Positions 43,071-51,486 of a stretch of DNA of 64,000 nt are shown here, in pieces. Under the pieces are notes generated by a model. That model was not told the DNA's origin. It did no database searches and worked only from the letters and a program-made list of their open reading frames with translations. The stretch lies in NCBI RefSeq assembly GCF_014712225.1, contig NZ_JACXBW010000015.1:52347-116346 (forward strand), given 5' to 3'. Every line of letters begins with the position of its first letter. Positions within the stretch are counted from its first letter, which is position 1. The stretch comes from Pseudarthrobacter sulfonivorans. GTDB lineage: Bacteria; Actinomycetota; Actinomycetes; Actinomycetales; Micrococcaceae. Position numbers and translations under genes: made by a program.

Positions 43071-44496
43071 TGATGGGCCTCTCTTCCGGGTAGTGGTAAA
43101 GCTGGCTGCGCTGGCGCAGGGCCAGCCCGGCCGCAAGGGTAACAGTGCCAACACGGCCCGCGAACATCAGAGCGGTCAGAACGTAGACGCCCGCCGGCGG
43201 CAGCTCGGCACTGAGGTTGGTGCTCAGTCCCACGGTGGCAAAGGCTGAGATGGTTTCAAACAGCACACGGTCCAGGGAGGCGCCGCTGATATGCAGAAGC
43301 AGGAACGCGGAAACCGAGACCAGGGTGGCCCCGGCCACGATGACGGAGATGGCCACCCGCATGGCGCCCTGCGGGATGGTGCGGCCGTACACCTTGACGT
43401 CGGCGTCGCCGCGGGCCTCGGCAACGATGGCCAGGAACATCACCGCGATGGTGGTCACCTTGATGCCGCCCGCCGTGGAGGCTGAGCCGCCGCCGGCGAA
43501 CATGAGGGCATCCGTGAGCAGCATGGTGGTGGATTCCATGTGGTTTTGTTCCACCAGGTTGAAGCCCCCGGACCTGGTCATGACGGAGGCGAACAGTGAG
43601 TGCGTGATCTTGTCGCCCAGGTCCATGGGCCCGATGGTCCGCACGTTGTCCCATTCCATCAGGCCCCACAGCACGGTTCCGGCGGCCAGCAGGATGAAGG
43701 ACACCTGGATGGTCAGCTTGGTGTGCAGGTTCCACTTCTTCCAGTTGAGCCCGTTCTGCTGCAGCACCATCACTACGGGGAAGCCCAGGCTGCCGAGGAA
43801 GACGCCCAGCATCAGCGGGATCAGGATCCACAGGTCGGTCTCGTACGGGACGATGCCGTCCGAATGGGGAGTGAAACCGGCGTTGTTGAAGGACGAAATC
43901 GAGTAGAAGACCCCGTGCCATACCGACTGCCAGAAAGGCTCGCCAAGGATCATAAAACGCGGGATCAGTGCCAGCGCCAGCGTCCCCTCAATCACCACCG
44001 AGGTGGCGATGACGATCCGCAGGAGTGTACCCACCTCGCCAAGGCGCCCTGCGTTGTTCATGGCTTCCTGGGCGATCAGTTTGCCGCGAACGCCGAGTTT
44101 CTTGCTCACCATCAGCGCCAGCAGCGAAGCGAGCGTCAAAGTTCCCAAGCCGCCCACGAAGATGCCCACCAGGATGACCAGTTGCCCAAAGAAGGACCAG
44201 TGCACCGCCGTCGAAACGACTGTCAGTCCAGTGACGCACACGGCCGAAACCGCGGTAAACAGCGCCTCGTGGATTGGCGTGGCCGTCCCGGACGCGGACG
44301 AGACAGGCAGCGAGAGGAGGAAGGTAAACACCAGGCAGACCACGGCGAACGCGCTCAGCGCCAGCCGGGCCGGCGACGTATTGGCGATGTCGTCAATAAA
44401 GTCGCGCACGCGGGTGAAAATCCAGAGGCCTTCGCGCTCCGGGTCGGCTGGGTGCCAGCTGGCCGGGTTCCGGGGCCTCGACTGGCGATCCGTCAT
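43063..44496 (-). CDS. TrkH family potassium uptake channel subunit
   Basis: Membrane K+ transporter, 477 residues, with the fourfold M-P-M repeats. Selectivity-filter loops include SAVCVTGLTVV, SSFNNAGFTPHSDG, TRSGGFNLVE and SAFATVGLSTNLS, each with the conserved Gly. The ATG at 44496 is preceded by AAGGAAAAG. The cotranscribed TrkA-like subunit follows by overlap. It is divergent from acuC with about 105 bases between the starts. Confidence 0.93.
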   Translation of the reverse strand: MTDRQSRPRNPASWHPADPEREGLWIFTRVRDFIDDIANTSPARLALSAFAVVCLVFTFLLSLPVSSASGTATPIHEALFTAVSAVCVTGLTVVSTAVHWSFFGQLVILVGIFVGGLGTLTLASLLALMVSKKLGVRGKLIAQEAMNNAGRLGEVGTLLRIVIATSVVIEGTLALALIPRFMILGEPFWQSVWHGVFYSISSFNNAGFTPHSDGIVPYETDLWILIPLMLGVFLGSLGFPVVMVLQQNGLNWKKWNLHTKLTIQVSFILLAAGTVLWGLMEWDNVRTIGPMDLGDKITHSLFASVMTRSGGFNLVEQNHMESTTMLLTDALMFAGGGSASTAGGIKVTTIAVMFLAIVAEARGDADVKVYGRTIPQGAMRVAISVIVAGATLVSVSAFLLLHISGASLDRVLFETISAFATVGLSTNLSAELPPAGVYVLTALMFAGRVGTVTLAAGLALRQRSQLYHYPEERPIIG

Positions 44497-44600
44497 GGGT
44501 GGCTTTTCCTTGGTAGAAACTGTTTCCTTCAGTAGTAAACCACTAATGACTCCGTAATGGCCGGGCCGGAGCGGTGGCGACCTCCGGTAGCCTGTGATTG

Positions 44601-45812
44601 ATGACATATCTGCCCGGTCTCAGCCAGCCCGCGCCGCCAACGATGGTGGTGTGGAGTTCCGCCATGACCGCTTACAACTTTGGTCCCGGCCACCCCATGG
44701 CTCCGGAGCGGATGGATCTGACGGCCCGCCTCGCCGGAAGCCTCGGCCTGCTGGACCTGGCACACGTTTCGGTCGCCGCTCCGGAGGTGGCCACGGACGC
44801 CGAACTGGAGACCGTGCACTCGCCCGAGTTCGTGGCGGCCGTCCGCCGGGTCAGCGAGGATCCGGCGACGCCCAATGAGGCCCGCGGCCTGGGAACCGAG
44901 GATGACCCGGCCTTCGCCGGCATGCACGAGGCCGCCGCCAGGATCGCGGGCGGCTCGCTGCTCGCAGCCAACGCCATCTTGGACGGCTCAGCGCTCCACG
45001 CCGTGAATTTCGGTGGCGGCATGCACCACGCGGCCCGCGAACGGGCCAGCGGCTTCTGCATCTACAACGATTCTGCAGTTGCCATCCAGAGGCTGCTCGA
45101 TGGCGGCATCGGCCGCGTGGCGTATATCGACGTCGACGCTCACCACGGTGACGGGACGGAGAGTATCTTCTGGGATGATCCCCGTGTCCTCACCATCTCG
45201 CTGCACGAAAGCGGACTCACGCTTTTTCCCGGGACAGGCTTTGCGAATGAGACCGGCGGCCCGCAGGCGGAGGGCAGTGCCGTCAACGTTGCCTTGCCGG
45301 CCGGGACGGGGGACGCAGGCTGGCTGCGTGCCTTCCATGCCGTGGTGCCGCAGCTCATGGGTGCGTTCCAGCCCCAAGTCATCGTCAGTCAGCACGGCTG
45401 CGATTCGCACCGCCACGACCCGTTGGCCCACCTGAACATCAGCGTGGACGGCCAGCGCGAGGCGGCCACCGCCGTCGGGAACCTGGCCGCCCGGCACTGC
45501 GGGGGACGGTGGATCGCCACGGGCGGTGGCGGGTACAGCGTCACCGACGTTGTGCCGCGCTCCTGGAGCCACCTCATCGCCATCGCCGCCGGGCGTCCTG
45601 TCCCGCTGCGCACCGAGGTGCCCAATGACTGGCGCTCCTACGTGCTCGCGAAATTCGGGCGGGATGCGCCTGAGCTGATGGGCGATGATGTTGAACTCTG
45701 GTGGCGGTCCTGGGAAGTGGGGTTCGACCCCAACGACGCCGTGGACCGGACCGTGATGGCCACCCGCAAAGCTGCGTTCCCGTTCCACGGCCTGGACCCC
45801 TGGTTCGACTAG
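44601..45812 (+). CDS. acuC: Acetoin utilisation protein AcuC-like deacetylase
   Basis: Arginase/deacetylase-fold zinc hydrolase, 403 residues; AcuC deacetylates acetyl-CoA synthetase in Bacillus. Metal and catalytic motifs: NFGGGMHHAARERASGFC (His pair), YIDVDAHHGDGTESIFWDD (metal Asp/His) and ATGGGGYSVTDVVP. The ATG at 44601 is chosen because TAGCCT (44588-44593) ends 7 bases upstream, giving a leaderless mRNA; ATG 44643 is a shorter alternative. The likely substrate, Acs, is encoded in this window, but a direct link is inference. Confidence 0.9.
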   Translation: MTYLPGLSQPAPPTMVVWSSAMTAYNFGPGHPMAPERMDLTARLAGSLGLLDLAHVSVAAPEVATDAELETVHSPEFVAAVRRVSEDPATPNEARGLGTEDDPAFAGMHEAAARIAGGSLLAANAILDGSALHAVNFGGGMHHAARERASGFCIYNDSAVAIQRLLDGGIGRVAYIDVDAHHGDGTESIFWDDPRVLTISLHESGLTLFPGTGFANETGGPQAEGSAVNVALPAGTGDAGWLRAFHAVVPQLMGAFQPQVIVSQHGCDSHRHDPLAHLNISVDGQREAATAVGNLAARHCGGRWIATGGGGYSVTDVVPRSWSHLIAIAAGRPVPLRTEVPNDWRSYVLAKFGRDAPELMGDDVELWWRSWEVGFDPNDAVDRTVMATRKAAFPFHGLDPWFD

Positions 45813-45873
45813 GACCGCGTCCTACGGTGCGCTCCGGCCGGCGCGGGCCCGGCCGGCACCCCGGCCGTCACTC

Positions 45874-47115
45874 TCACTCCGGCCGGCCAACGACCACCTG
45901 TGCAGGGCTGTGGATAATGTATCCGTTGAGCCAGGAGAACAGTGCCCGGACCTTTTGCTGGAATCCCGACAGCAGGGCGAGGTGCACCAGTAGCCAGGAC
46001 AAGAAGGCCAGTGACCCCTGCAGTTGGATGCGCTGACGGCCGATCTCGGCCACCGCCGCGCCCCGGCCGATCATCGCCATGTAGCCCTTGTCGACGTATT
46101 TGAAGGGCTGGCGCGTACCGCCGGTGAGGTCGGCATGGATGTTTCGGGCCGCCCATTTCCCTGCCTGCTGCGCGACTGAACCCAGCTGCGGCAGTTTCGC
46201 GCCCGTGGAATCGGTGATGTTGGCCGCGTCACCCAGGACATACACGCCCTCGGCATCCTGGGCTGTCAGGTCAGGTTGGACATCGATCCGCCCGCCCCGG
46301 CCCTGCGCGAGTCCGGAGGCGGTAATGATGTCCCCTGCTTTCAGGCCTCCGGCCCACACCACCACCCGGCCTGGGATGGTGGTTCCGTCCACCAGCGTCA
46401 CCCCGTCTTCGCTGACCTGGGCGACCCCCACGCCCAAGTGGAGTTGGACGCCGATCTTTGTCAGGCGTTGCCTCGTGTAGTTTTGGGACTTTTCCGAAAA
46501 GGCGTTCAGCACTGTCGGGAGCATATCCACCAGATGGACACGGCATCGGGCGGCGAGTTCCGGGGAAAAATACTTGGGCACCACGAACTTGACGTTTTCC
46601 GCCATGGCGCCCGCCGTCTCCACGCCCGTCGGGCCACCGCCGACCACCACCACGTCGACGGAACCCGTGGCTTCCCGGTCGGTCTGATCCAGCAGGCTGG
46701 TCAACCGGGCGCCCAGCCGGGTCGCGTCGACAACCGAGTACAAGGGGAACGCATGTTCCTCTGCTCCGGGCGTGTTGAAATAGTTCGGCGTGGCACCCAC
46801 AGCGATTACCAGCACCTGCGCCCGGAACGTGTCGCCGTCTGCAGTGGTGACCGTGCGGTTGGCTGCATCGACCGAGGCCACGTGCGCGGTGAGCACCCTC
46901 ACCTGCCTGATCCGGCGGAAGACGGACCTCAACGGGCGGGCAATGGCCGAGACCCCGATCTGTGAGGTCGCCACTTGGTACAGGAGCGGTTGGAACTGGT
47001 GATAGTTGTTGGAATCGATCAGCAGTACACGGACGCCTTTGCGGCCCAGTTCCCTGGCGGCCGTCAGGCCCGCGAACCCGGCACCGACCACCACGACCTG
47101 ATATGTATCCTCCAT
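45874..47115 (-). CDS. ndh: Type II NADH dehydrogenase
   Basis: Non-proton-pumping NADH:quinone oxidoreductase at the inner membrane, 413 residues. The FAD-binding motif VVVGAGFAGLTAARELG, the NADH-binding VVVVGGGPTGVETAGAMA and the second FAD contact GVYVLGDAANI are present; the C-terminus has a hydrophobic amphipathic anchor (LAFLSWLLVHLALLSGF). TAGGTT on the coding strand ends 6 bases before the ATG at 47115, and GGAGGAG lies at a poor spacing, so leaderless initiation is likely. Divergent from the ArsR-type gene, a plausible regulator. Confidence 0.93.
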   Translation of the reverse strand: MEDTYQVVVVGAGFAGLTAARELGRKGVRVLLIDSNNYHQFQPLLYQVATSQIGVSAIARPLRSVFRRIRQVRVLTAHVASVDAANRTVTTADGDTFRAQVLVIAVGATPNYFNTPGAEEHAFPLYSVVDATRLGARLTSLLDQTDREATGSVDVVVVGGGPTGVETAGAMAENVKFVVPKYFSPELAARCRVHLVDMLPTVLNAFSEKSQNYTRQRLTKIGVQLHLGVGVAQVSEDGVTLVDGTTIPGRVVVWAGGLKAGDIITASGLAQGRGGRIDVQPDLTAQDAEGVYVLGDAANITDSTGAKLPQLGSVAQQAGKWAARNIHADLTGGTRQPFKYVDKGYMAMIGRGAAVAEIGRQRIQLQGSLAFLSWLLVHLALLSGFQQKVRALFSWLNGYIIHSPAQVVVGRPE

Positions 47116-47207
47116 CCGTGCAACCTACTCCTCCTTGGGTCGGTGCGACAGTGCCCCGGACGAAATAGTGGATGCCTTGCGGCGTATATGTCGCTAGGGT
47201 GGGATGC

Positions 47208-47756
47208 ATGGTGACAGACGACGTATTTGCCGTCATTGCGGAAGCAACCCGACGCGACATTTTGGTATCCCTGCGCGCAGGGGACAAGGCGGTGGGGGAG
47301 CTCGTCGAGGAGCTGTCCGCCAGCCAGCCCACCATCTCCAAGCACCTGAAGGTCCTCCGCGAGGCGCAGCTGGTCAGCATGCGCGCCCAGGGGCAGAAGC
47401 GCTACTACGCACTCAATCCCAAGCCGCTGGAGGGCGTCATCAGCTGGCTGGAAACGTTCGACGTCGGCCGGGCAGCCGCCGTCGCAAAGTCACCTGAGGC
47501 TCCCTCAGGGAAGTCCGGCAGCAGCGAGGGTGCCGCTGGAATCCACGTTCCCGATGACGCAGATGTGGCCGCCGTACTGGCACGGCCGGACGCTGAGCTG
47601 AGCCCCGCCGTCGTCATCCCCGGCGGCACCGCAGCCCCGCTCAGCGACGACACCGTACCGCAGCAGATCGGCCGGACTGTTGGCCGCGCCGCGACGAAGG
47701 CCGCGGACCTGCTGGCGAACCTCCCGAACCTCCCCAAGTTCGGCCGCAAGAAGTAG
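47208..47756 (+). CDS. ArsR family transcriptional regulator with long C-terminal extension
   Basis: A 182-residue protein whose first 90 residues are a winged HTH (ATRRDILVSLRAGDKAVGEL, SASQPTISKHLKVLREAQLV). No metal-binding Cys pair is visible in the recognition region, so it is not a classical metal sensor. The C-terminal half is Ala/Pro-rich and low-complexity, ending in a basic NLPKFGRKK. The ATG at 47208 follows TAGGGT (47195-47200) by 7 bases: leaderless. It is divergent from ndh across about 90 bases. Confidence 0.87.
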   Translation: MVTDDVFAVIAEATRRDILVSLRAGDKAVGELVEELSASQPTISKHLKVLREAQLVSMRAQGQKRYYALNPKPLEGVISWLETFDVGRAAAVAKSPEAPSGKSGSSEGAAGIHVPDDADVAAVLARPDAELSPAVVIPGGTAAPLSDDTVPQQIGRTVGRAATKAADLLANLPNLPKFGRKK

Positions 47757-47822
47757 CCCAACTAGGTAGCAGCACATGTCGTTATGAGCGCTCATAACGA
47801 CATGTGCTGCTACCTGGTTGGG
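47757..47822. repeat. 66-bp near-perfect palindrome between convergent genes
   Basis: Bases 47764-47815 form a perfect 52-bp palindrome centred on AGCGCT (47787-47792). Extending it to 47757-47822 adds one mismatch, which in RNA would be a U-G pair. The inner part contains ACATGTCGTTATGAGCGCTC. It fills the space between the ArsR-type gene and lldD, so it can act as a bidirectional terminator for convergent transcription, but its length and perfect symmetry are far beyond a normal terminator and suggest a repeat element. Confidence 0.9.
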
Positions 47823-47828
47823 TGGGAG

Positions 47829-49178
47829 CTACTTGTTGAGCAGGCGGACGTGGTCCGGGGTCAGTTCGGAGATCTTGCTGACGCCGAGCAGGGCCATGGT
47901 GCGGGCCATATCCTTTTCGAGGATCTGGATGGTCCGGTCCACTCCGGCACGGCCGCCGGCCATCAGGCCGTAAAGGTACGCGCGGCCGATCAGGGTGAAG
48001 TCGGCGCCCAGGGCAAGTGCGGCAACGATGTCCGCGCCACTCATGATTCCCGTGTCCAGGATGATGGCAGCGTCTGAGTTGTCCGCCTTCAGCGCCGCGG
48101 AAACCTCCGGCAGCAGGTGGAACGGGATGGGCGCGCGGTCCAGTTGGCGGCCGCCGTGGTTGGACAGCACAATGCCGTCGGCGCCGTGGTCCACCACCTT
48201 GCGGGCGTCCTCAACAGTCTGGATGCCCTTGACCACGAGCTTGCCCTTCCAGGTGTCACGCAGCCAGTCCAGGTCCTCGAAGGTGAGGGTCGGGTCGAAC
48301 ATGGAGTTGATCAGGTCGGCCACGGTTCCGGTGTAGCGCGAAAGCGAGGCAAAGGTCAGCGGCTCGTGCGTGAGGAAGTTGAACCACCAGGCAGGACGGT
48401 ACGAGGCGTCCAGGACGGTCTTAACGGTCAGCGCCGGCGGGATGGTCATGCCGTTGCGGACATCCCGGAGGCGGGCGCCCGCGACGGCGGTGTCCACGGT
48501 GACCATCAGGGTGTCATTGCCGGCCTTGGCGGCACGCTCAATGAGCTCCAGCGAACGCTCGCGGTCAGTCCACAGGTAAAGCTGGAACCAGTTGCGGCCG
48601 TTCGGGGCGGCCGCGGCCACGTCCTCGATGGAAGCCGTCCCCATGGTGGAGAGGGTGTACGGGATGCCGGCGGCTTCGGCAGCCTGCGAGCCGGCGTATT
48701 CACCCTCGGACTGCATCATCCGCGTGAAGCCTGTGGGGGCGATGCCCACGGGCAGCCGGGAGGGCTTGCCCAGGATCTCGGTGGTCAGATCGATCTTGGA
48801 CACGTTGCGCAGGATGCCGGGCCGGAACTCGATATCCAGGAAGGCTTCACGGGCGCGGCGGAGGGTGATTTCTTCCTCGGCGGCGCCATCGGTGTAGTCG
48901 AAGGGGGCCCGCGGCGTGCGCCGCTTGGCCATGTCGCGCAGTTCCCAGATGGTGCTGGCCCGCTGAAGCTTGGCGGCGCGGCTGAACTCCGGCTTCTTGA
49001 ACTGCATCAGCGGGGCGAGATCCGAATACTTGGGCACGCGGCGCTTCAGTGCCGCAGGCACCACCGACCTCAGGGCCGCCGACGGCGCGGGGCGGGGAGT
49101 TGCCTCGGTGGCGGGGATATCTGTGGCATCCGGAGCCGGGGTGGTCTCGGGATTGTTGGGCTGAATGGTGTGGGTCAT
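47829..49178 (-). CDS. lldD: L-lactate dehydrogenase (FMN-dependent, LldD type)
   Basis: Membrane-associated, quinone-linked oxidation of L-lactate to pyruvate, 449 residues. FMN/active-site motifs: PVGIAPTGFTRMM, LVVKGIQTVEDARK, SNHGGRQLDRAP (catalytic His and Arg) and DTGIMSGADIVAAL. The N-terminal extension of about 55 residues before the barrel is Pro/Ala/Thr-rich. The ATG at 49178 is chosen because GGAGGAAGCC lies directly upstream; 49214 has none. Two GntR-type operators lie between this gene and its divergent FadR-type regulator. Confidence 0.93.
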   Translation of the reverse strand: MTHTIQPNNPETTPAPDATDIPATEATPRPAPSAALRSVVPAALKRRVPKYSDLAPLMQFKKPEFSRAAKLQRASTIWELRDMAKRRTPRAPFDYTDGAAEEEITLRRAREAFLDIEFRPGILRNVSKIDLTTEILGKPSRLPVGIAPTGFTRMMQSEGEYAGSQAAEAAGIPYTLSTMGTASIEDVAAAAPNGRNWFQLYLWTDRERSLELIERAAKAGNDTLMVTVDTAVAGARLRDVRNGMTIPPALTVKTVLDASYRPAWWFNFLTHEPLTFASLSRYTGTVADLINSMFDPTLTFEDLDWLRDTWKGKLVVKGIQTVEDARKVVDHGADGIVLSNHGGRQLDRAPIPFHLLPEVSAALKADNSDAAIILDTGIMSGADIVAALALGADFTLIGRAYLYGLMAGGRAGVDRTIQILEKDMARTMALLGVSKISELTPDHVRLLNK

Positions 49179-49223
49179 GGCTTCCTCCGTCGATGGGCCG
49201 GTCGCGCCGGACACAGGTCACGC

Positions 49224-49264
49224 TGTGGTCTAACCACACTGTAGGCCATGTGGTCCAACCACAT
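49224..49264. promoter_or_regulatory. Two FadR/GntR-type operators in the lldD control region
   Basis: TGTGGTCTAACCACA (49224-49238) and ATGTGGTCCAACCACAT (49248-49264) both contain TGGTC-N2-ACCA, matching the FadR-subfamily consensus TNGTNNNACNA. Arms are 6-7 bases and centres are 25 bp apart. They sit between divergent lldD and its regulator; a TACTAT box at 49269-49274 just after the second site serves the regulator gene, so binding would repress it. Confidence 0.85.
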
Positions 49265-49280
49265 CAACTACTATGGCGAT

Positions 49281-49988
49281 ATGCGCACGCACCAACTTGT
49301 CCTGACGTGGATCGAAAAGCAGCTCTCCGACGGTGAGCTGACGGTCGGCGGCCGCCTGCCGGCCGAGCGCACGCTGGCCGAGCAGCTTGGCGTCTCGCGG
49401 ACATCGGTGCGGGAGGCCATCCGGATTTTGGAGGCCCTGGGCGTGGTCCGGGCCGGCGTTGGGTCCGGGCCGGAGGCCGGCACCGTGGTGATTTCGGATC
49501 CGACGGCGGCGCTCGGCTCGGCGCTGCGGCTCCACGTCGCGACGCAGCACCTGCCCATCGCGGACATTGTGGAGACGCGCGTCCTGTTGGAGTCCTGGGC
49601 AGCTGCCCGCGCCAGGGCTGACGCGCCCGAGCTGGAACGTGCGGCCGCGCTCCTGGACGAGATGGACGCCGTCGGGCGCGGAAGTGCGGAGGCGGACCAC
49701 TTCCTTGCCCTGGACGTCCGCTTCCACCTGTCCCTTGCCGACGCCGCCGGAAACGCCGTGGTCAGCGCCATGATGGGCTCCCTCCGCGAATCCATCCAAG
49801 GCTACGCCGGCAAACTCACGGCCAACCTCCCGGACTGGGACACCACGGCAACACGCCTGCAGGCCGAGCACCGCGACATCCTGGCCGCGATCAGAAACGA
49901 CGACGGCGGGCACGCGGCCAAGCTTGTCGCTGCCCATATCGAGGGCTACTACCGGGAGGCCGGGGTCAGGCACACCGCGAAGGCCTGA
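49281..49988 (+). CDS. lldR: FadR-subfamily GntR regulator of lactate utilisation (LldR-like)
   Basis: A 235-residue repressor. The winged HTH includes GGRLPAERTLAEQLGVSRTS and VREAIRILEALGVVRAG; the C-terminal FCD domain has His/Asp ligand positions typical of LldR (LDVRFHLSLADAAGN and EHRDILAAI). The ATG at 49281 follows TACTAT by 6 bases (leaderless). Divergent position and paired operators support control of lldD, with lactate as likely inducer. The N-terminal start could extend to 49248, but that would place codons inside the operator. Confidence 0.88.
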   Translation: MRTHQLVLTWIEKQLSDGELTVGGRLPAERTLAEQLGVSRTSVREAIRILEALGVVRAGVGSGPEAGTVVISDPTAALGSALRLHVATQHLPIADIVETRVLLESWAAARARADAPELERAAALLDEMDAVGRGSAEADHFLALDVRFHLSLADAAGNAVVSAMMGSLRESIQGYAGKLTANLPDWDTTATRLQAEHRDILAAIRNDDGGHAAKLVAAHIEGYYREAGVRHTAKA

Positions 49989-49997
49989 CCCCGGCGT

Positions 49998-50056
49998 CGA
50001 GATTGCAGTTCGCGGCGGTGTTCGCGAGAAACACTGCCGCCAAGTGTCATCTCGAG
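49998..50056. terminator. Long imperfect hairpin between convergent lldR and lacI-type genes
   Basis: TCGAGAT (49998-50004) pairs with ATCTCGA (50050-50056), and GCGGCGGTGTT (50013-50023) pairs with AACACTGCCGC (50031-50041) apart from one mismatch, around a small CGCGAGA loop. It overlaps the stop of the LacI-type gene and probably ends both transcripts. Confidence 0.65.
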
Positions 50057-51141
50057 GGGGCGGGGACGGGGATGGGGGCGGGGTTCGAGGGGGCGGGGTT
50101 CGAGGGGACGGGGTTCGAGGGGACGGGGTTCGCGGGAGCCGGTCCACTGCTGGCCCGGATTTCGAGGCGCGGCTGGTACCGGCTGCCGGGAGCTTCGTGG
50201 TCTTCGTGGCGGATCAGGGCCCGCAGCTGCTGCCAGGCCTTCGCACCGAGTTCGGCGATGGGAACCGCTGCGGTGGTCAGGGTGGGCGTGGTGTAGCGGG
50301 CGAAGGGGATATCGTCGAAGCCGGTGACGGAAATGTCGCCCGGCACGTCGACGCCGCGCTCGTGCAGTCCGCTCATCAGACCCATGGCCACGAGGTCATT
50401 GAACGCCAGGATGCCGGTAGCGCCGCTGGCCAGGACCGCGTCCACGGCCTCATGCCCGGTGTCAAAGTCTGAGCCGCCGTCGAGCATGGTGACCTCCACC
50501 TGCGGGTGGCCGGCCTTGAACGCTGCCAGCCCTTCAAGCCGGAGGCCGTTGGAGGCGCTGCCTGCCGGGCCGGCAAGGAACGCCAGCCGGGTGTGGCCGA
50601 GCTCCGCAAGGTGCTCGGCGAGGGCCTCGACCCCCTGCCCGTAGTCCACCACCAGGCTGGGAATGTCAGCGGCCGTCGTGGTGCGGTTGATCAGGACCAG
50701 CGGGTGGAGCGAGGGCGCTATCTCCTCAAGCTCGGCGTCGCTCATGCGCGGCGCGCACAGCACCAGGCCGTCGCAGCGCCGGCGGGCCTCGCCGGCCAGG
50801 ATGGCCTCTTCGCTGGATACTTCGAAGGAGTCGGCAATCAGGACCCGGTAGCCGTCCTGCGCCGCGGCCCGGCTCAGGCCGCGCAGGATTGCCTGGAACG
50901 TGGGGTTGGCCAGATCCGGCACCACAATGCCGATGGTGTCCGTCTTTCCGAGGGCGAGGCTGCGTCCCACCGGGTTGGGCTGGTATTTCAGCTCGACGGC
51001 GGCGGCCCGAACGCGGGCGGCGATGTCCGGATCCACCGTGTAATTGCCGTTCATCACGCGCGAGACCGTGGCGTGCGAAACTCCGGCCTTGACGGCAACA
51101 TCCGCAATGCCGATCCTGCCCGTTGCCGATCTCCTGACCAT
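50047..51141 (-). CDS. LacI family regulator of the acid-sugar regulon
   Basis: A 364-residue repressor. N-terminal HTH (IGIADVAVKAGVSHATVSRV), hinge KYQPNPVGRSLALGKTD, and a sugar-binding effector domain (FDDIPFARYTTPTLTTAAVP). The C-terminus has an extra tail of about 25 residues made of N-P-V/A-P-S repeats, encoded by four 15-bp units at 50081-50140. GGAAAGG supports the ATG at 51141. The AGAAAACGYTTTCT palindromes upstream of the neighbouring operon (51302, 51377) and at 59638 and 62028 are the likely targets. Confidence 0.88.
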   Translation of the reverse strand: MVRRSATGRIGIADVAVKAGVSHATVSRVMNGNYTVDPDIAARVRAAAVELKYQPNPVGRSLALGKTDTIGIVVPDLANPTFQAILRGLSRAAAQDGYRVLIADSFEVSSEEAILAGEARRRCDGLVLCAPRMSDAELEEIAPSLHPLVLINRTTTAADIPSLVVDYGQGVEALAEHLAELGHTRLAFLAGPAGSASNGLRLEGLAAFKAGHPQVEVTMLDGGSDFDTGHEAVDAVLASGATGILAFNDLVAMGLMSGLHERGVDVPGDISVTGFDDIPFARYTTPTLTTAAVPIAELGAKAWQQLRALIRHEDHEAPGSRYQPRLEIRASSGPAPANPVPSNPVPSNPAPSNPAPIPVPAPSR

Positions 51142-51299
51142 GGCCTGCCTTTCCTAAGTTTCAGTGCCGTGAGCTACCGTGCCGGTGTCCTCGTCGGGAG
51201 CCCCTGCCGTGAGACAGCATATATCGCTCTCAGAAACCGATTTCCACTCATGCGCGGGGGCTGCACTGACTTTCGTGACGTCCCCACCCCGATGGACTC

Positions 51300-51394
51300 A
51301 AAGAAAACGCTTTCTCTTAGAAAGAATAAGGGTTGACGGCGGGATGCGTCTATTGATAGAAAGTCTGTAGCGAACTGAGAAAACGCTTTCTCAC
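51300..51394 (+). promoter_or_regulatory. Promoter of the acid-sugar operon flanked by two LacI-type operators
   Basis: Operators AAGAAAACGCTTTCTC (51301-51316) and TGAGAAAACGCTTTCTCA (51377-51394) share the AGAAAACGCTTTCT core with a central CpG; centres are 77 bp apart. Between them, TTGACG (51333-51338) and TAGAAA (51357-51362) with an 18-base spacer form a candidate promoter for the genes from 51487. The remainder of the 345-base gap (51142-51299) shows nothing recognisable beyond the promoter of the LacI-type gene. Confidence 0.78.
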
Positions 51395-51486
51395 TCCGGA
51401 CTCCAGCCGTTGACGAACGGCAATCCACCAAGCCCCCACGAACGGCCACTGCACGGCCGGCATCGAGCTTTCGAAAGGGACCTTCC

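Noticed and set aside
47505..48077. Two short frames on opposite strands both starting MSAHNDMCCYLVG
   Set aside because: They are the two readings of the 66-bp palindrome, not genes.
51302..51394. Whole-turn DNA looping between the two operators
   Set aside because: The centre spacing of 77 bp is about 7.3 helical turns, so phasing does not favour simple looping; kept only as an observation.
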